Shown in pieces: positions 36,616 through 47,396 of a DNA stretch of 64,000 nucleotides. The DNA is from Nilaparvata lugens. Taxonomy: Eukaryota; Arthropoda; Insecta; Hemiptera; Delphacidae. Within the stretch, counting starts at the first letter, position 1; every line of letters begins with the position of its first letter. The stretch spans positions 35,773,013-35,837,012 of the forward strand of contig NC_052507.1 of the NCBI RefSeq assembly GCF_014356525.2, read 5' to 3'. Made by a program: the position numbers and the translations under genes. The notes beneath the pieces were generated by a model. That model saw only the letters and a list, made by a program, of their open reading frames with translations. It was not told the origin of the DNA and ran no database searches.

Positions 36616-39267
36616 GATTATTATGTTGCTTTGGCCTGTGATCTGTATAAATGTCCTGTAACAACTAAAGGTGCGTCCACACATGCCGAACCGAACCTCG
36701 AACCGCGCAGCAAACCGTGCATTCTTCCGAACATCTTGCCTTTCAACGAACATGAGCATCTGTTTCATAATGCTAAAAATCAGCTGTTAATCATTCGCCG
36801 TACCGCACTCCGAACCATTCGCCGTGCCGCTTGCCTCTGTTCTAACTGCTCGCCTCACCTCACTCCGAACGCTGAACTTTTCAGCCAATCAGAGCCCTCG
36901 ATTACAATTCGCCGTGCAGCTAGCTCCACAATATTTTGGCTATCCATCACAAGTGGAAAACATGCGAACATGAATACAGAAGTATGGGCAATTTTTTATT
37001 TGATTAAATTCATGTTTTGAAGAATTCATTGTTACGAATGATAAATTGATAGGAGCTTATAAATATTTTCTAATTCAAATGAAATAACTTCTGAAAAAAA
37101 ATGATTGGATAAATACCAATATTGAATTATTGTTGACCAAGAACTCAGTACCTACATCGACAATTCATTCAACTAATTCTGTATTGATAAAATTATAATC
37201 ATTTTCTCTATTGATAATCAATTTCATCAACTAATCATCAACTAACTGAAAATAGTACTTCAATTTCCATGAATTTATTAATCGCCGATCAGTAGATGTT
37301 TTACGCCTAACCTCAAATTTCCAATATTTTATATAATTTTATACAGGTAGCAAAAATTATTTTCATTCCTATTCGGCTGTTGTACAATTTGGCCATGATG
37401 CCTGATATTATCTAATCTTTAACGTTATCATCTTTGGCGATATTAGCCTATTATTCACTTTGACCTATAAATTTCATCAAATAGTAATTTTTATTTATCC
37501 ATCCAATTTTCAATACGTTACACAGTGCAGAAAATATAAATTTTTTCTTCGTTAAATTATTGGCCATGCCAACAAGCGCTTATTAATTATTAATATCTTA
37601 GAATTTATTTGGTATAGAATTTTTAAGAACTTGTAGTTGATTAACTATCCTCCGCTGCCAGAACCACGACCCCGAGAATTTTTTAAAATCTTTTATAATT
37701 TATTTTTACTATTTTTTTTTCAAAAAACTGTTAATTTTATCAATTGTAAAATTCTGTCAAATCATGCATGGTGTCATGCAAGTACAAGAAAATTTCTAAT
37801 CATTTTTGTTAATGTTAGACTATTTTCAATCTGTAAATCAAGCTCTGAATCTGCACTGTCAAATCATATATTTTGTTATATTATATTTCAATTTTATTAA
37901 TTCGTCTTCTGAGTTCGATTATTCCTTAAGCCTGTCAATTATTGTGTCTGATACATTCTACATTATCAAGAACCGATCGAATACGATCATTGAAATAATT
38001 GAATTAAGCTGGATATTGGAACAGATCTAAGTGGATGTGGTGTGTGTGGTCAGATCGAGATTATTTATTCTCTGTCCTTACCTGCTCATATATCAGCTCT
38101 TATCTGTTACCAACCTCGACTTAGGAGCGAATTTGTCAACTGTCCAGCAGGTGCAGCTGGAGATCATATAATTTCCTACAATAGAGCTTAAAACCCGACA
38201 AGACTCTGTTCTCGAAATATATTCCGAACGATATCTGGTCCCAGTACCCTATCTTCATCCTTCGGAACTTATTAGAGACGCAGTCCCGTAAATTATCTAC
38301 ATCGGGATTCTTGCTCGACCTGTATGATTTTGTATGTTGTTTCATCACAGGTAATAGTTTTAAGATATCCGTATTCAGAGTTTAGCAACCGCTACACTAT
38401 TGTTAAACATTTTTTATCATTATACAATCTGTCATAAGAAGAATCAAGGGTGAGCGAGTGTTTCTGCCTCCCGCGATTCAGACGATTGTATCGAATCTTG
38501 TAGTGAATCAATCAGTCTGGTATTCATTTAGCGTCCACGCACGCAGTTTTAAAATTTATAACCTCAATACTGGTGACTCAGTACAAGATTCACCATACGT
38601 GTGTGAGGCGTGTAAAATAAACGCTTTATAGTATATATAATTGTTTTTAGAGTACTTTTTCTTTGTGTGAATTGTGAAATTCGATGATATTTTTAGTCGT
38701 CATTTTTTTAAAGTCGTCAAAACAGCTGTTCTACAGATGAAATATTTCGACTATGTGTTCTTTTCATGAACTGCGCTACCTACTTACCTCATGCACGAGA
38801 AGGAGGTTACTAAGTCCATTTCCCAAGGATGGGGTGGACCCCCATTGGTTTCCCAGAAAGGAGACTCATGCCAGTTGATAGAGCTGATAAATAACTATAC
38901 AGGGTATGAAAAAAAATCGGTCAATTTATTTTTGAGAAAATCGTGAAAAACATGGTTTTTAGTCATTATCCGCCATTTTTCTCAAGAATATTACGGAGCT
39001 CCTGAAATTTTCCCAGAGATGAGACTCATGTCAGTTGATAGGGCTTATAAATAGCTATTCATGGTATAAATTTGAAGAAAATCGTTAGAGCCGTTTTCGA
39101 GAAAAACGTGAAAAACATTGTTTTTTAGTAATCATCCGCCATTTTTTCCGCCATCTTGAATTGAATTTCATTGAGTTTCTTACTGTCGGATCCTCATGGT
39201 ATAAGGACCTTAAGTTTGAAATTTCAAGTTAATCGGTTAATTAGGAATGGAGTTATCGTGTTCACAG

Positions 39268-39300
39268 ACATACACACATACACACACACACACACATACA

Positions 39301-39350
<50 letters not shown>

Positions 39351-39414
39351 ACACACACACACACACACACACCACACACACACACACACCACACACACAC
39401 ACACACCACACACA

Positions 39415-39445
<31 letters not shown>

Positions 39446-39534
39446 TACACACATGATTTTTGGGTATTGGTCTGTGTGTGTGTATGTGTGTGTTTGTGTG
39501 TATGTGTGTGTGTGTGTGTGTGTGTGTATGTCTG
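39268..39534. repeat. (CA)n then (TG)n microsatellite at the centre of the fold-back element
   Basis: (CA)n with occasional CC interruptions to about 39453, a short spacer GATTTTTGGGTATTGGTC, then (TG)n to about 39534. The spacer matches TGGGTATTGG text of family T (inverse at 50070-50085). Thus the two microsatellites are the mirrored arms of one ancestral CA block. Confidence 0.95.
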
Positions 39535-40485
39535 TGAACACGATAACTCCATTCCTAATTAACCGATTGACTTGAAATTTTAAACTTAAGGTCCTTATAC
39601 CATGAGGACCCGACAATAAGAAATTCAATAAAATTCAATTCAAGATGGCGGAAAAAATGGCGGATAATTACTAAAAAAACGTTTTTCACGTTTTTCTCGA
39701 AAATGACTTTAACGATTTTCTTCAAATTTATACCATGGATAGCTATTTATAAGCCCTATCAACTGACATGAGTCTCATTTCTGAGAAAATTGCAGGAGCT
39801 CCGTAATATTCTTGAGAAAAATGACAGTTACTAAAAAACCATGTTTTTCACGATTTTCTCAAAAACGGCTCTAACGATTTTTTTCAAATCCATACCCTGT
39901 ATAGTTATTTATTAGCTCTATCAACTGACATGAGTCTTTTTCCTGGGGTACTAATGGGGGGTCCACCCAATCCTTGAGAAATGGACTTTGTAACCTCCTT
40001 CTCGTGCATGAGGTAGGTAGGAACACGGTTTTTACTTTTTCTTCTTCCATATACCGTGGGTAGGTAGAGCAGTTTATAAAAAGAACACAGTCATAGTCGA
40101 GATATTTCATCTGTAGAACAGCTGTTTTGACGAATTTCAAAAGAATCATCGTATTTCACAATTTACATAAAGGAAAAAGTACTCTGAAAACAATTGTATA
40201 TACACATATACAGTAGTCTGATCGTAGCTGCAAATATGTTGCCGTCAATCGTCATTATGTTATTCCCCTGAATTATTCTCGTTTGATAATGAGGCTTAGG
40301 TTTATTTAGCGAACTATATTGGAAATTTTAAGGTAGGGTTATAAAAAGGGCACTTTGTGTCGTGGATGTTTTTTTTACAAGAGAAATATTTGATCAAAAT
40401 AAGGGGGAAGGTTTTTAAGCGAAAATAGATGTAAAATTTTAAATAGTTCAATGAGCAAGGAAAGTTTTGGGAGTGTACCACACCA

Positions 40486-40681
40486 GATTTTTTTTTTTTG
40501 GAAAGCAATACTTTCCTTACCTATGGTGATAGGGCAAGGAAAGTAATTATGTGCCAGCCTTGGAATCGAATCACTTCCTCCGTAAATGATTACGGAGGTA
40601 GTGATCGAACCCAGTACATCCCAATTGCTAGTCTTGAATTCTTATCCTTAGCCTACACCAATCTGACAATCTCTGCATAGC
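40486..40681 (-). repeat. tRNA-derived SINE with poly(A) tail, B box interrupted
   Basis: Reading the minus strand from 40681: an A-box-like TTGGTGTAGGCTAAGG (near 40660-40645), then GGGTTCGAT (about 40604-40612), the B box, which breaks off at a 33-bp palindrome and resumes as TTCGATTCC (40562-40570). A body with a hairpin follows (ACTTTCCTTGCCCTAT with ATAGGTAAGGAAAGT), then A-12 next to the family T terminus at 40487. RNA polymerase III promoters of this kind drive SINE transcription. The interrupted B box should weaken it. The hairpin body also occurs at 50166-50203. Confidence 0.6.
40571..40603. repeat. 33-bp micro-palindrome inside a SINE B box, 6-bp duplication
   Basis: CACTTCCTCCGTAA (40572-40585) pairs, with one mismatch, with TTACGGAGGTAGTG (40590-40603). 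ATCGAA lies on both sides (40565-40570, 40604-40609). Deleting the palindrome and one duplicate restores a perfect B box (GGTTCGATTCC on the minus strand). Related to 22071-22095. Confidence 0.7.
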
Positions 40682-40901
40682 AGCGCTCATTTTATACGAA
40701 GCCATAGCGGCTAGCCAGTCTACAGATGGAAATAAATAAGAAATTTCATTTGTTCAATTGATTATTATTTTTATTTAAAAAAATAATTTATTATTTAATG
40801 ATGATGATTATTGACTTGATTATGATTATTGAATAATGATTCAATAATGATCAATTATGATTATTATTTTAATAAATGGTTATTATTCAACGGAGATCTT
40901 A

Positions 40902-41090
40902 ATTAAATGCTGTGAATCACACCGAAGACTTCTGCTACTGGAAATATTGACAAGAGGGTAAACAGCTAGAGCGATACTATTTAAAAATTATTTGTCAGCC
41001 CGGGAATCGAACCCGATATTTCCTTATTGCCAGCCAGGAGTCTTAAATTGCCCTAATTTCAGTCTTCGGTGTGATTTACAGCATTTAATT
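40902..41090 (-). repeat. 189-bp SINE-like repeat with inverted ends and a B box
   Basis: The ends are inverse: AATTAAATGCTGTGAATCAC at 40902-40921 and its counterpart at 41071-41090, extending through CACCGAAGACT. On the minus strand GGGTTCGATTCCCGGGCTGA (40997-41016) is a consensus B box followed by a tRNA 3'-arm-like sequence. No clear A box was seen, so it could be a tRNA-SINE fragment inside a MITE. Confidence 0.5.
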
Positions 41091-44000
41091 GGAATTTTCG
41101 TTTTATAATAATTGCTATAACAACTTTCGAGAAATCAATAGGCCTACCTCTCCTACAATCATGACATTTTTCATACCCTTCTAATTTCTCATGCTTTCTC
41201 ACAACTGACTTGAAAACAATCAACTTCACCTTTGAATGAATCTTAATCAATGTTCACACTTGAAATGCAATTCTAACTCACCTGAACTGATATTGAAGAG
41301 TTTTCACTACTTCTGAAACACACCAACTGTCAGTGCTGAGTCGGAAGTGAAATTGTTTTGTTACCGTCACAACAGATACTGTTGTAGAATCTTGGGTAGA
41401 AATTCAATTTCAGCATGCAATGACCTTGCACAAAATGCATGTAACAGTGCTTCTAGTAGCCTGCAAATCGTTTCGGTAATGGTGATTCTCTTTTAATTTT
41501 ACATGGGAGTACTATATACAACCCGGTCGCCACTATGTTCAGTATTTCAGGTTGATGACGGAGATTATTGTTCTGCTGCTGATGATGATGATAATGCTTA
41601 TATCACTGAAGAAGGAAACAAGAAGGTGAAATGTCGCGGCGTAGTCCTACACACCATCTTAAAAAGATTATTCATGTTAACCTCACTTGGAGAAGCGAAG
41701 AAAAAGCTTTCTTTGACCTTCTCAAGAACAAGTCCGGTACAACTCTTAGCGTTTCTCTCTGGCACTGAAACTATGTGGTCGGTCGGACTTGTAAGTATCA
41801 GATTGGGTGCGATCAAAGGACACTTGGTCAATTATTGGTTTCGGTCGATCGATTTCAAATATCAGTGCAACATTTAATGCCTTTAATCGAAGTAAGAAGA
41901 TGTATAATAGCAGGTTATCTGCTTTTAAAAGGAGATAATAGAAATAAAAATATGATAGTAGATGAATAGCATGAAGTGAGAAATAATTGATTTTCAGTTG
42001 ACTTATCAGGAAAATTCCTTGTACACCAGTCAAGCACAGATTCATTCTTCAATCAATTTATTGAAGAGCTATATCACAAGCCTCATTACATCATCGATTG
42101 GCAGGTGAGCATTGAGAGTTGAAAAGGAAGGAGTGAGAGTTGATCTGGAAAGCCCAATGAAAAATTAATTTTCAAGTTCGAGTTCAACTGTTCATTAGCA
42201 TGATTGCAGTTATTTCATCGGATAACAATAATGCTCCTTTCTATTATTTGTAATATCATCTGAATATATCCACTTCATGTGATGAATCCATATCGATGTA
42301 TGGATTTTCAGTAGCCTAATATCATACTCTGGATATACAGTATTATGGATATATTAGTAGCCTAATATCTATCATACTTGTTTTTCATAATTATTTTCTC
42401 CTTTGGCTTCGATTGTCGTTTTTGCCAATCATTTTGTCAGGTTCGAGTATGATATGATAACATTCTTCTTTGTTTTTCTATATCCATATATTTTCATACA
42501 TCTTTCGCAGATAAAACTTGAAAAAATAATATTTTCAATTATTTCAAACCTTTGTTATCAAGTATCATTTGAAATATCATTTAAGGCTGATATGATTAGA
42601 AATTTCTTGATCGCTTACATGATTGATCGTTGCCAATTCATAATGTCTGACACAATGTTTTTTCCAAAATCCAAGTTTGATTAATTGAAACTTCTGCTCG
42701 GATTCCATATACATTGTCCGTAGAGGCCTATGTCATAATGCAGGTCTCATAATTATTAGATGACAGGCTAGCTTAATACAATGTTATCGTGATCCTTCCA
42801 ACATCAGATGATTTTTTAAGAGGAGAATCTTGACTTCATACTTATACAAATCATATCAAGAGCTTCATGAGAAACAGGCCTTTACATGTTGAAATACTAA
42901 GATTTGCATTTAGAGGTGAGAGATAAGCTACTCAGCATTTAGATTCAGTCCACTATTGCACAATATCTGGAATAGACGGGCTATGAGTGTATTAAACGGA
43001 ACAAAATGAAAAATGATAAGCGTTAGTTGTTACGGAGTCTCCAAAAATTAGGCCACGAATTATCTACTATTCAATCTTTTGAACAATCTTTCCTTTCCCT
43101 TTTCATAACACTACTAATTCAGTTTCTTTTTCTTCTTTCTTCATCATCCTAATCGTCTCTATCCAATCTGTGTGCATTCTCAGTAATAGCCGCCCCAAAT
43201 TTTAAGCAATGAGAAAAGTTATCACCTCTCCATCACCTTTTTCTAGTAGAATATCTCCTTCTCTATCCGCCACCCACAGTTCCACGTTGATCGTCTTTCT
43301 CTATCTTATATATATTTCTCTATCCCACACTCTTTTGCTTTTCTTAGAACTCGTGGGAACATTGAGTCAACATTCAATAAGACGTTTTTCGCATTATTCT
43401 TTGGCACTCAATAATACGGATGGATTCAAAGTGAGAACAGTGCAACTATCCGCCAGCTACTATGTTTAAAATAGTACCACTGTAAAAATAGATTGAATCA
43501 GTGTCGCACTGCTAGAACATTATTCTATGACTGAGAAAGTTGAGCAAACACTGGCTTACTGATAAATTTAGTTACGAGTTTAATATTGAGTTAGCAGTAA
43601 TTTATAATATTATTCCGCGAAGCTGGCATCAATTAAGTGAAGCACATGTTTCGATACGGGTCAAGAGTAGGTATTATTACAAATAGGATATAACATTCTG
43701 GAGAAGATGTCATAGCAAAGTTTTCCCTACTTTCTTCTTCAATACTTCTCTTTTCTTCTCCTCTTCGCCATCCATCCCTTACTTTTATACCCTCTACCTG
43801 CCTATTATATGGAAAACCATAGTTGGCTGGGTATTATCCCTTCTTTCTCTCTTTTCAGCACACCCCACCATGAAGCCTGTTTTGTATTTTATTGGAAATT
43901 CATTTTTGATTGTGATTTTTTGTATTTTCATTTCTTTTATGTATATTGTGTTGATTTGTATAGAATGATTGATTGATTGAAAGTGAATAGCAGATATTCT

Positions 44001-44172
44001 GCATTGAAAAATATTTGAACAGTACTGTGCTTCTACTGCTTCCTTAAAGTTTACCAATGTGATTTAACTGCTTCACCGATGGGGTGATCTCAAGTTATTA
44101 TGGGAACAGCCATTCCTACATGGAATACATTCTAATAAAACTTATCAAATTTGATTACAAACTAAAAAACAA
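41091..44172. other. Unassigned DNA
   Basis: No gene recognised. A 124-codon open frame at 41503-41877 begins after a TTCAGTATTTCAG acceptor-like sequence and has an Asp-rich start (DDGDYCSAADDDDN), but I recognise no domain. 43900-43982 ends in GATTGATTGATTG, like a LINE tail. GTAGCCTAATATC is repeated at 42311 and 42357. Confidence 0.35.
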
Positions 44173-44210
44173 TCTGGTGTGACACACTCCCACTACTTCC
44201 TTGCAATGAA
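44173..44210 (+). repeat. Family T terminus-like motif
   Basis: TCTGGTGTGACACACTCCCA followed by CTACTTCCTTGC, preceded by an A run. It matches the termini at 4699, 31961 and 40487. The sequence beyond is not clearly like the other copies. At 44450-44570 a GC-rich text with GCTTCGCCCCCTACACCCTG and CGCGCTTCGCGCTT looks like another repeat end. Confidence 0.45.
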
Positions 44211-45006
44211 TATACTCGTAAATCTCTCACTTGTCTTTTGCAACTTCGGATCTCTTTTTTTGTATTTGTCATTTCATCCAAAAACACACTATTTTTTACA
44301 TTTCACATTTTACTTTTGTGATGTTTTGTTATTAGTTGATTTTCAGGTATTCAATTTGCTTATTACATTTACGGTATTATCACTTTAATCTCATGTGAAT
44401 TCTATAAATTGAATAATTCTTCAATTCAACTTCTTTCAATTTCTCTTGACTCGCGCTTCATAATAGGCTTCGCCCCCTACACCCTGTATAGATAAAAGCC
44501 TCCGCGCTTCGCGCTTAGTAGGGGCACAGAATACAGCAATATGTGGTAGGGGGCTTCGATCCCTGCTACTGCTTCCAATGTCGTGAAATTATTTTTCAGT
44601 TTTAATTTTTTTTTGTAATTTTAATAATCTATTCCCTCCAATAATCAATATACAAATAGAAAACAAACTGAACAGAACGGAAACTTATGTGTGAAATAGG
44701 TGATAGTGAAACTATCCTAACGATTCATTCAATTACAGATTCCCATACAAAGGGGTTGTCGTCATCTTCACAATGACCTAATTAACGTGCTCCTCAATTA
44801 ATCACATTACAATCAATCAATCATCTGATAACCTGATCCTGATTTACAATTGTTCAATAGACTGGAGCCTCCTGTTGCAAATTCGCTACAGCTGATCTAA
44901 TGAAAACTCCTCTCAAAGTAATATTATTGAGTCAATAAAAAAACATCTCATCAGCAGACCGCTTTAAAAATGCATACTCAATCCCAATAATTTACTAGTA
45001 GTTCTG

Positions 45007-45062
45007 TGAACAGTAGACCTCGCGCAGTTATAAATGAACAGTAGAACTCGCGCAGTTATAAA
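45007..45062. repeat. 28-bp direct tandem duplication
   Basis: TGAACAGTAGACCTCGCGCA then GTTATAAA (45007-45034) is repeated with one change at 45035-45062. Confidence 0.85.
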
Positions 45063-45138
45063 CCACAGCCTCCTCTTATATTGTCCACCAGAGTAAGTCT
45101 TGTCTGTATGACGTGTCGTTAGGAAACACCTAAATAGG

Positions 45139-46311
45139 TGTTTCGAGTGGAGACCTGTCACAATAATTGATGTTTTAAAGGCAGCAAAACAGTTGAATAA
45201 CTCTTATAGCTATGATTATTATAACATGTCGAACAATTTTTTGAAAAAAATAATACTTCACATTGTGCAACCACTGACCGCATGCATAAACAGAATATTG
45301 CAAGAGGGGAAATTCCCTGAGGAACTTAAAATATCAAAGGTGTGCCCTATTTTCAAAAAGGGGTCTAAAGATAAACCAGAGAGCTATCGTCCTGTGTCAT
45401 TGGTGCCTGTTCTTTCTAAACTTATTAAAATAATAATATGTGAGCAAGTTGTTGTATTTTTGGAGGAAAATAACTTATTATCAGGAGTTCAATTCGGCTT
45501 TAGAAAAGGCAAAGCAACTGTTGATGCAGTTGAGGCTTTGGTCCATGTTATTTTGCAGGCATTTCAAAATAGGTCTTATGCACAGGTTACATTATGTGAC
45601 TTAAGCAAAGCATTTGACTGCGTCGACCATGGTGACTTGATAGAGGAACTTCATTATTACGGTTTTCGGGGAGTTTCTCTAACACTATTTGAGTCTTACA
45701 TGAAGAATAGAAGGCAGACCGTCTGCGTCAATGGAGAGTGTTCTGATGTAATTTTCCTGAAGTATGGCATACCTCAAGGATCCGTCCTGGGTCCTCTATT
45801 ATTCCTTATAAGTATCAATGATTTGCCTCACAATGTTTTGAGCAGAGCAGTATTATATGCAGATGATACTACCTTTTTGAATGTCTCTAATGATATGGCT
45901 AAGCTCTCAAATGTTGTTAATAACTCACTTGATGAAGCAGGAGCCTGGTTCAGAGCAAATGGATATCTTTTAAATGCTAATAAGACTGAAAATGTCATAT
46001 TTAGTCTGAGACCATATGATAATAGATATACTCAACAGGATATTGTAAATAATGTTAAATTTTTAGGGGTACACATTGATCATCAACTGACCTGGGGAAA
46101 ACACATTGATTATTTAAAAGCTAGGCTTTCAAGAGTCATCTATCTCATTGGACGTCTGAAGCAATGTGTGACTCCACATAGTGTGAGAATGGCTTACTTT
46201 GAGTTTTTCCAGTCCCTCATTAAATACTGTCTTATTGTATGGGGCAATTCTCCGAGGCTTGCAGATATATTGAGGTTGCAAAAGAAAGTTGTTAGAATTA
46301 TCAATGCTTGA
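45139..46311 (+). pseudogene. LINE reverse transcriptase, 5'-truncated, one late premature stop
   Basis: The frame is open from before 45139 (FEWRPVTIIDVLKAAKQLNN) with no ATG start at 45193, where the codon is TTG, so this is the interior of a longer ORF2. RT landmarks in order: VCPIFKKGSKDKPESYRPVS, GFRKGKATVDAVEAL, LCDLSKAFDCVDH (motif A), YGIPQGSVLGPLLFLI (motif B), LYADDTTFL (motif C, catalytic YADD intact), and KFLGVHIDHQLTWGKH. It ends RLQKKVVRIINA at a TGA (46309-46311). The same frame goes on as GPLDHCKPIFIKSNIKTV, so the stop is premature. The endonuclease domain is absent. The pattern fits the Jockey/CR1 group, not assigned further. The RT is well preserved compared with the R1-like copy, suggesting a younger insertion. 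A 10-bp-arm hairpin lies at 45123-45144. Confidence 0.85.
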
Positions 46312-46589
46312 GGTCCCTTGGATCACTGTAAGCCTATATTCATAAAATCAAATATTAAGACTGTCATCAATCTTTACATCTTTGAACTTGTTGCTTACTC
46401 TTTAAATGTTCAATTGGCCAATAGCTATTGATATATGAATTTCGAGTTGCAATACAACGTGCAGTGGTATCATTAAATATAAATAATAATGGTTACGGGT
46501 TATGTGTTTTCTTTTCTAATTTCTTAGATGTCCACTAAATTCATCGAGTAGTAGTATGGCTATAACAATTGGCTCTTCACAGTTTTTTA

Positions 46590-47396
46590 TCCAATGTTGT
46601 ACTTTACAATGGGAGTGCTGATAAATGGAGTCCAACTGAATATCTTGCGGTTTGCTAACGATGTGATGTTGGTGGCTGGAAGTGCTGGGAAGATGACGAA
46701 AATGTTGAATGCTTTGATAGAGGCCAGCGAAAGGATGGGCCTTCAATTTTATTGAATGCGAGCAAAACGAGAGTGATGACAAATTTCAACAAAGAGGAAG
46801 TAATGGTGACCTGTGGTAATATTGAATACGTCGAGGAGTATGAATATTTAGGTCAGCTTCTATCTTTCGATAACCGAACTGAAAAGGAAGCAAAACAAAG
46901 GATCAGAAAAGGATGGAAAATTTTGGTCATTGAAAAAAATATTCAAAGGTGACTTCTCAAACAACTTGAAATCAAACGTCTTGAGGAAATGCATACACCC
47001 GACAATTTTATATGGCGCACAGATGTGGTCATTAACATCGCAGCTAGATAGGAGACTCGAGACTACCCAAAATGTCGAAAATGTTGAGGAGAATACTTGG
47101 TTTACGGTTGAATCAGCGAGTCAGAAACACTCAGGTTCTGCAGCAGGTGAGAGTTGAATATTTTCAAAAGGAAGCGCATCTCGTCAAATGGAAATGGGCA
47201 GGACACGTGGCGAGGATGGCACCGGAACGTTGGGCAAAGATCTGCACCGAATGGATTCCGCGGGACACAAGAAGAACGAGAGGACCGCCCAGCCATTAGA
47301 TGGAGGGACGCGATCGCTCAGCGTGTAGGAGATATGTGGCCGACAACAGCCACGGATCGGAGAAGGTGGCAAAAAATCATAAACAATTATTTGTAA
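46590..47396 (+). pseudogene. RTE-like LINE, 3' end of ORF2, frameshifted
   Basis: Begins within the RT at LRFANDVMLVAG (46645-46680). The catalytic FADD of the family reads FAND here. It continues EASERMGLQF, a stop, then NASKTRVMTN and YEYLGQLLSFDNRTEKEA, changes frame near 46940 (SNVLRKCIHPTILYGAQMWS) and again near 47075 and 47210 (KWKWAGHVARM, AIRWRDAI, DRRRWQKI). The GAQMWSL and KWAGHVAR blocks are typical of the region after the RT in RTE elements. The product is not functional. The piece ends at 47396 and runs into a family T fragment at 47467. Confidence 0.85.

Larger units (their letters stand above)
33690..37281 (+). other. Composite insert inside LTR1 copy D
   Basis: It starts CTAGCAAGAACCCGTGCTTC at 33690, a phrase typical of the ends of widespread insect retroelement or Helitron-type repeats (inference). 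34130-34350 contains a GTCTGTTTGTGTGTTTG stretch then GACTTGAAAACTACTTGACA, another repeat-like text. 35860-36615 is a family S copy with a GAA array. 36670-36960 is GC-richer, with repeated ATTCGCCGT.CCGC phrases (36796, 36827, 36907), beginning GGTGCGTCCACACATGCC, which resembles a DNA-transposon end without a visible partner. No intact coding region. The insert replaced about 1.4 kb of the LTR rather than simply adding to it. Confidence 0.5.
33362..37522 (+). mobile_element. LTR1 family copy D, inserted in LTR2 and itself interrupted
   Basis: The 5' part 33362-33689 begins TGTCACGTTATTTTTTATAG and is close to copy C. The 3' part 37282-37522 (from TCGCCGATCAGTAGATG to CAATACGTTACA) is also close to copy C. 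CAGT flanks the whole (33358-33361, 37523-37526). The intervening part of the LTR (about 1.4 kb in copy C) is gone and replaced by 3.6 kb of other DNA. The unoccupied site in LTR2 copy 2 (about 48,900-48,920) reads ATACAGTGCAGAAAATATAA, proving the insertion point. Confidence 0.85.
32034..38630 (+). mobile_element. LTR2 family copy 1, split by LTR1 copy D
   Basis: Starts TGTGATGAAACTTTTAAATA, ends ACGCTTTATA, flanked by GTAT (32030-32033 and 38631-38634). The two parts 32034-33361 and 37523-38630 are together collinear with copy 2 at 47844-50062. The 37527-38630 part shares blocks such as AACCACGACCCCGAG (37660), AACCGATCGAATACGATCAT (37971) and TCTCGAAATATATTCC (38210). Small open frames are shared by the two copies only because the DNA is similar; their ends differ. 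Best read as a 2.2-2.4-kb solo LTR. Confidence 0.75.
31961..40487. mobile_element. Family T fold-back element with nested insertions
   Basis: The left end TCTGGTGTGGTACACTCACA (31961) has its inverse ending at 40487 (TGTACCACACCAGA). The left arm runs 31961-32033, is interrupted by LTR2 at 32034-38630, and resumes 38631-39267. The right arm is 39535-40487. Across the insertion the arms match continuously: ACTACGATCAGACTTCTGTA then ATATGTGTAT on the left, and the inverse at 40205-40235 on the right. A (CA)n/(TG)n block forms the centre. The left arm lacks about 215 bp present in the right arm (40240-40455). Native size is about 1.9 kb. There is no transposase. The arms are full of GAAAA.CGTGAAAAAC and GCCGCCAT-type motifs seen also at 47467-47640 and 5067-5136. 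Confidence 0.75.

Noticed and set aside
36254..36768. Poly-Leu, poly-Phe and poly-Ser frames, minus strand
   Set aside because: Readings of the (GAA)n array; not proteins.
39171..39628. His-Thr and Cys-Val repeat proteins on both strands
   Set aside because: They are the CA/TG microsatellite and the mirrored arms of a fold-back element.
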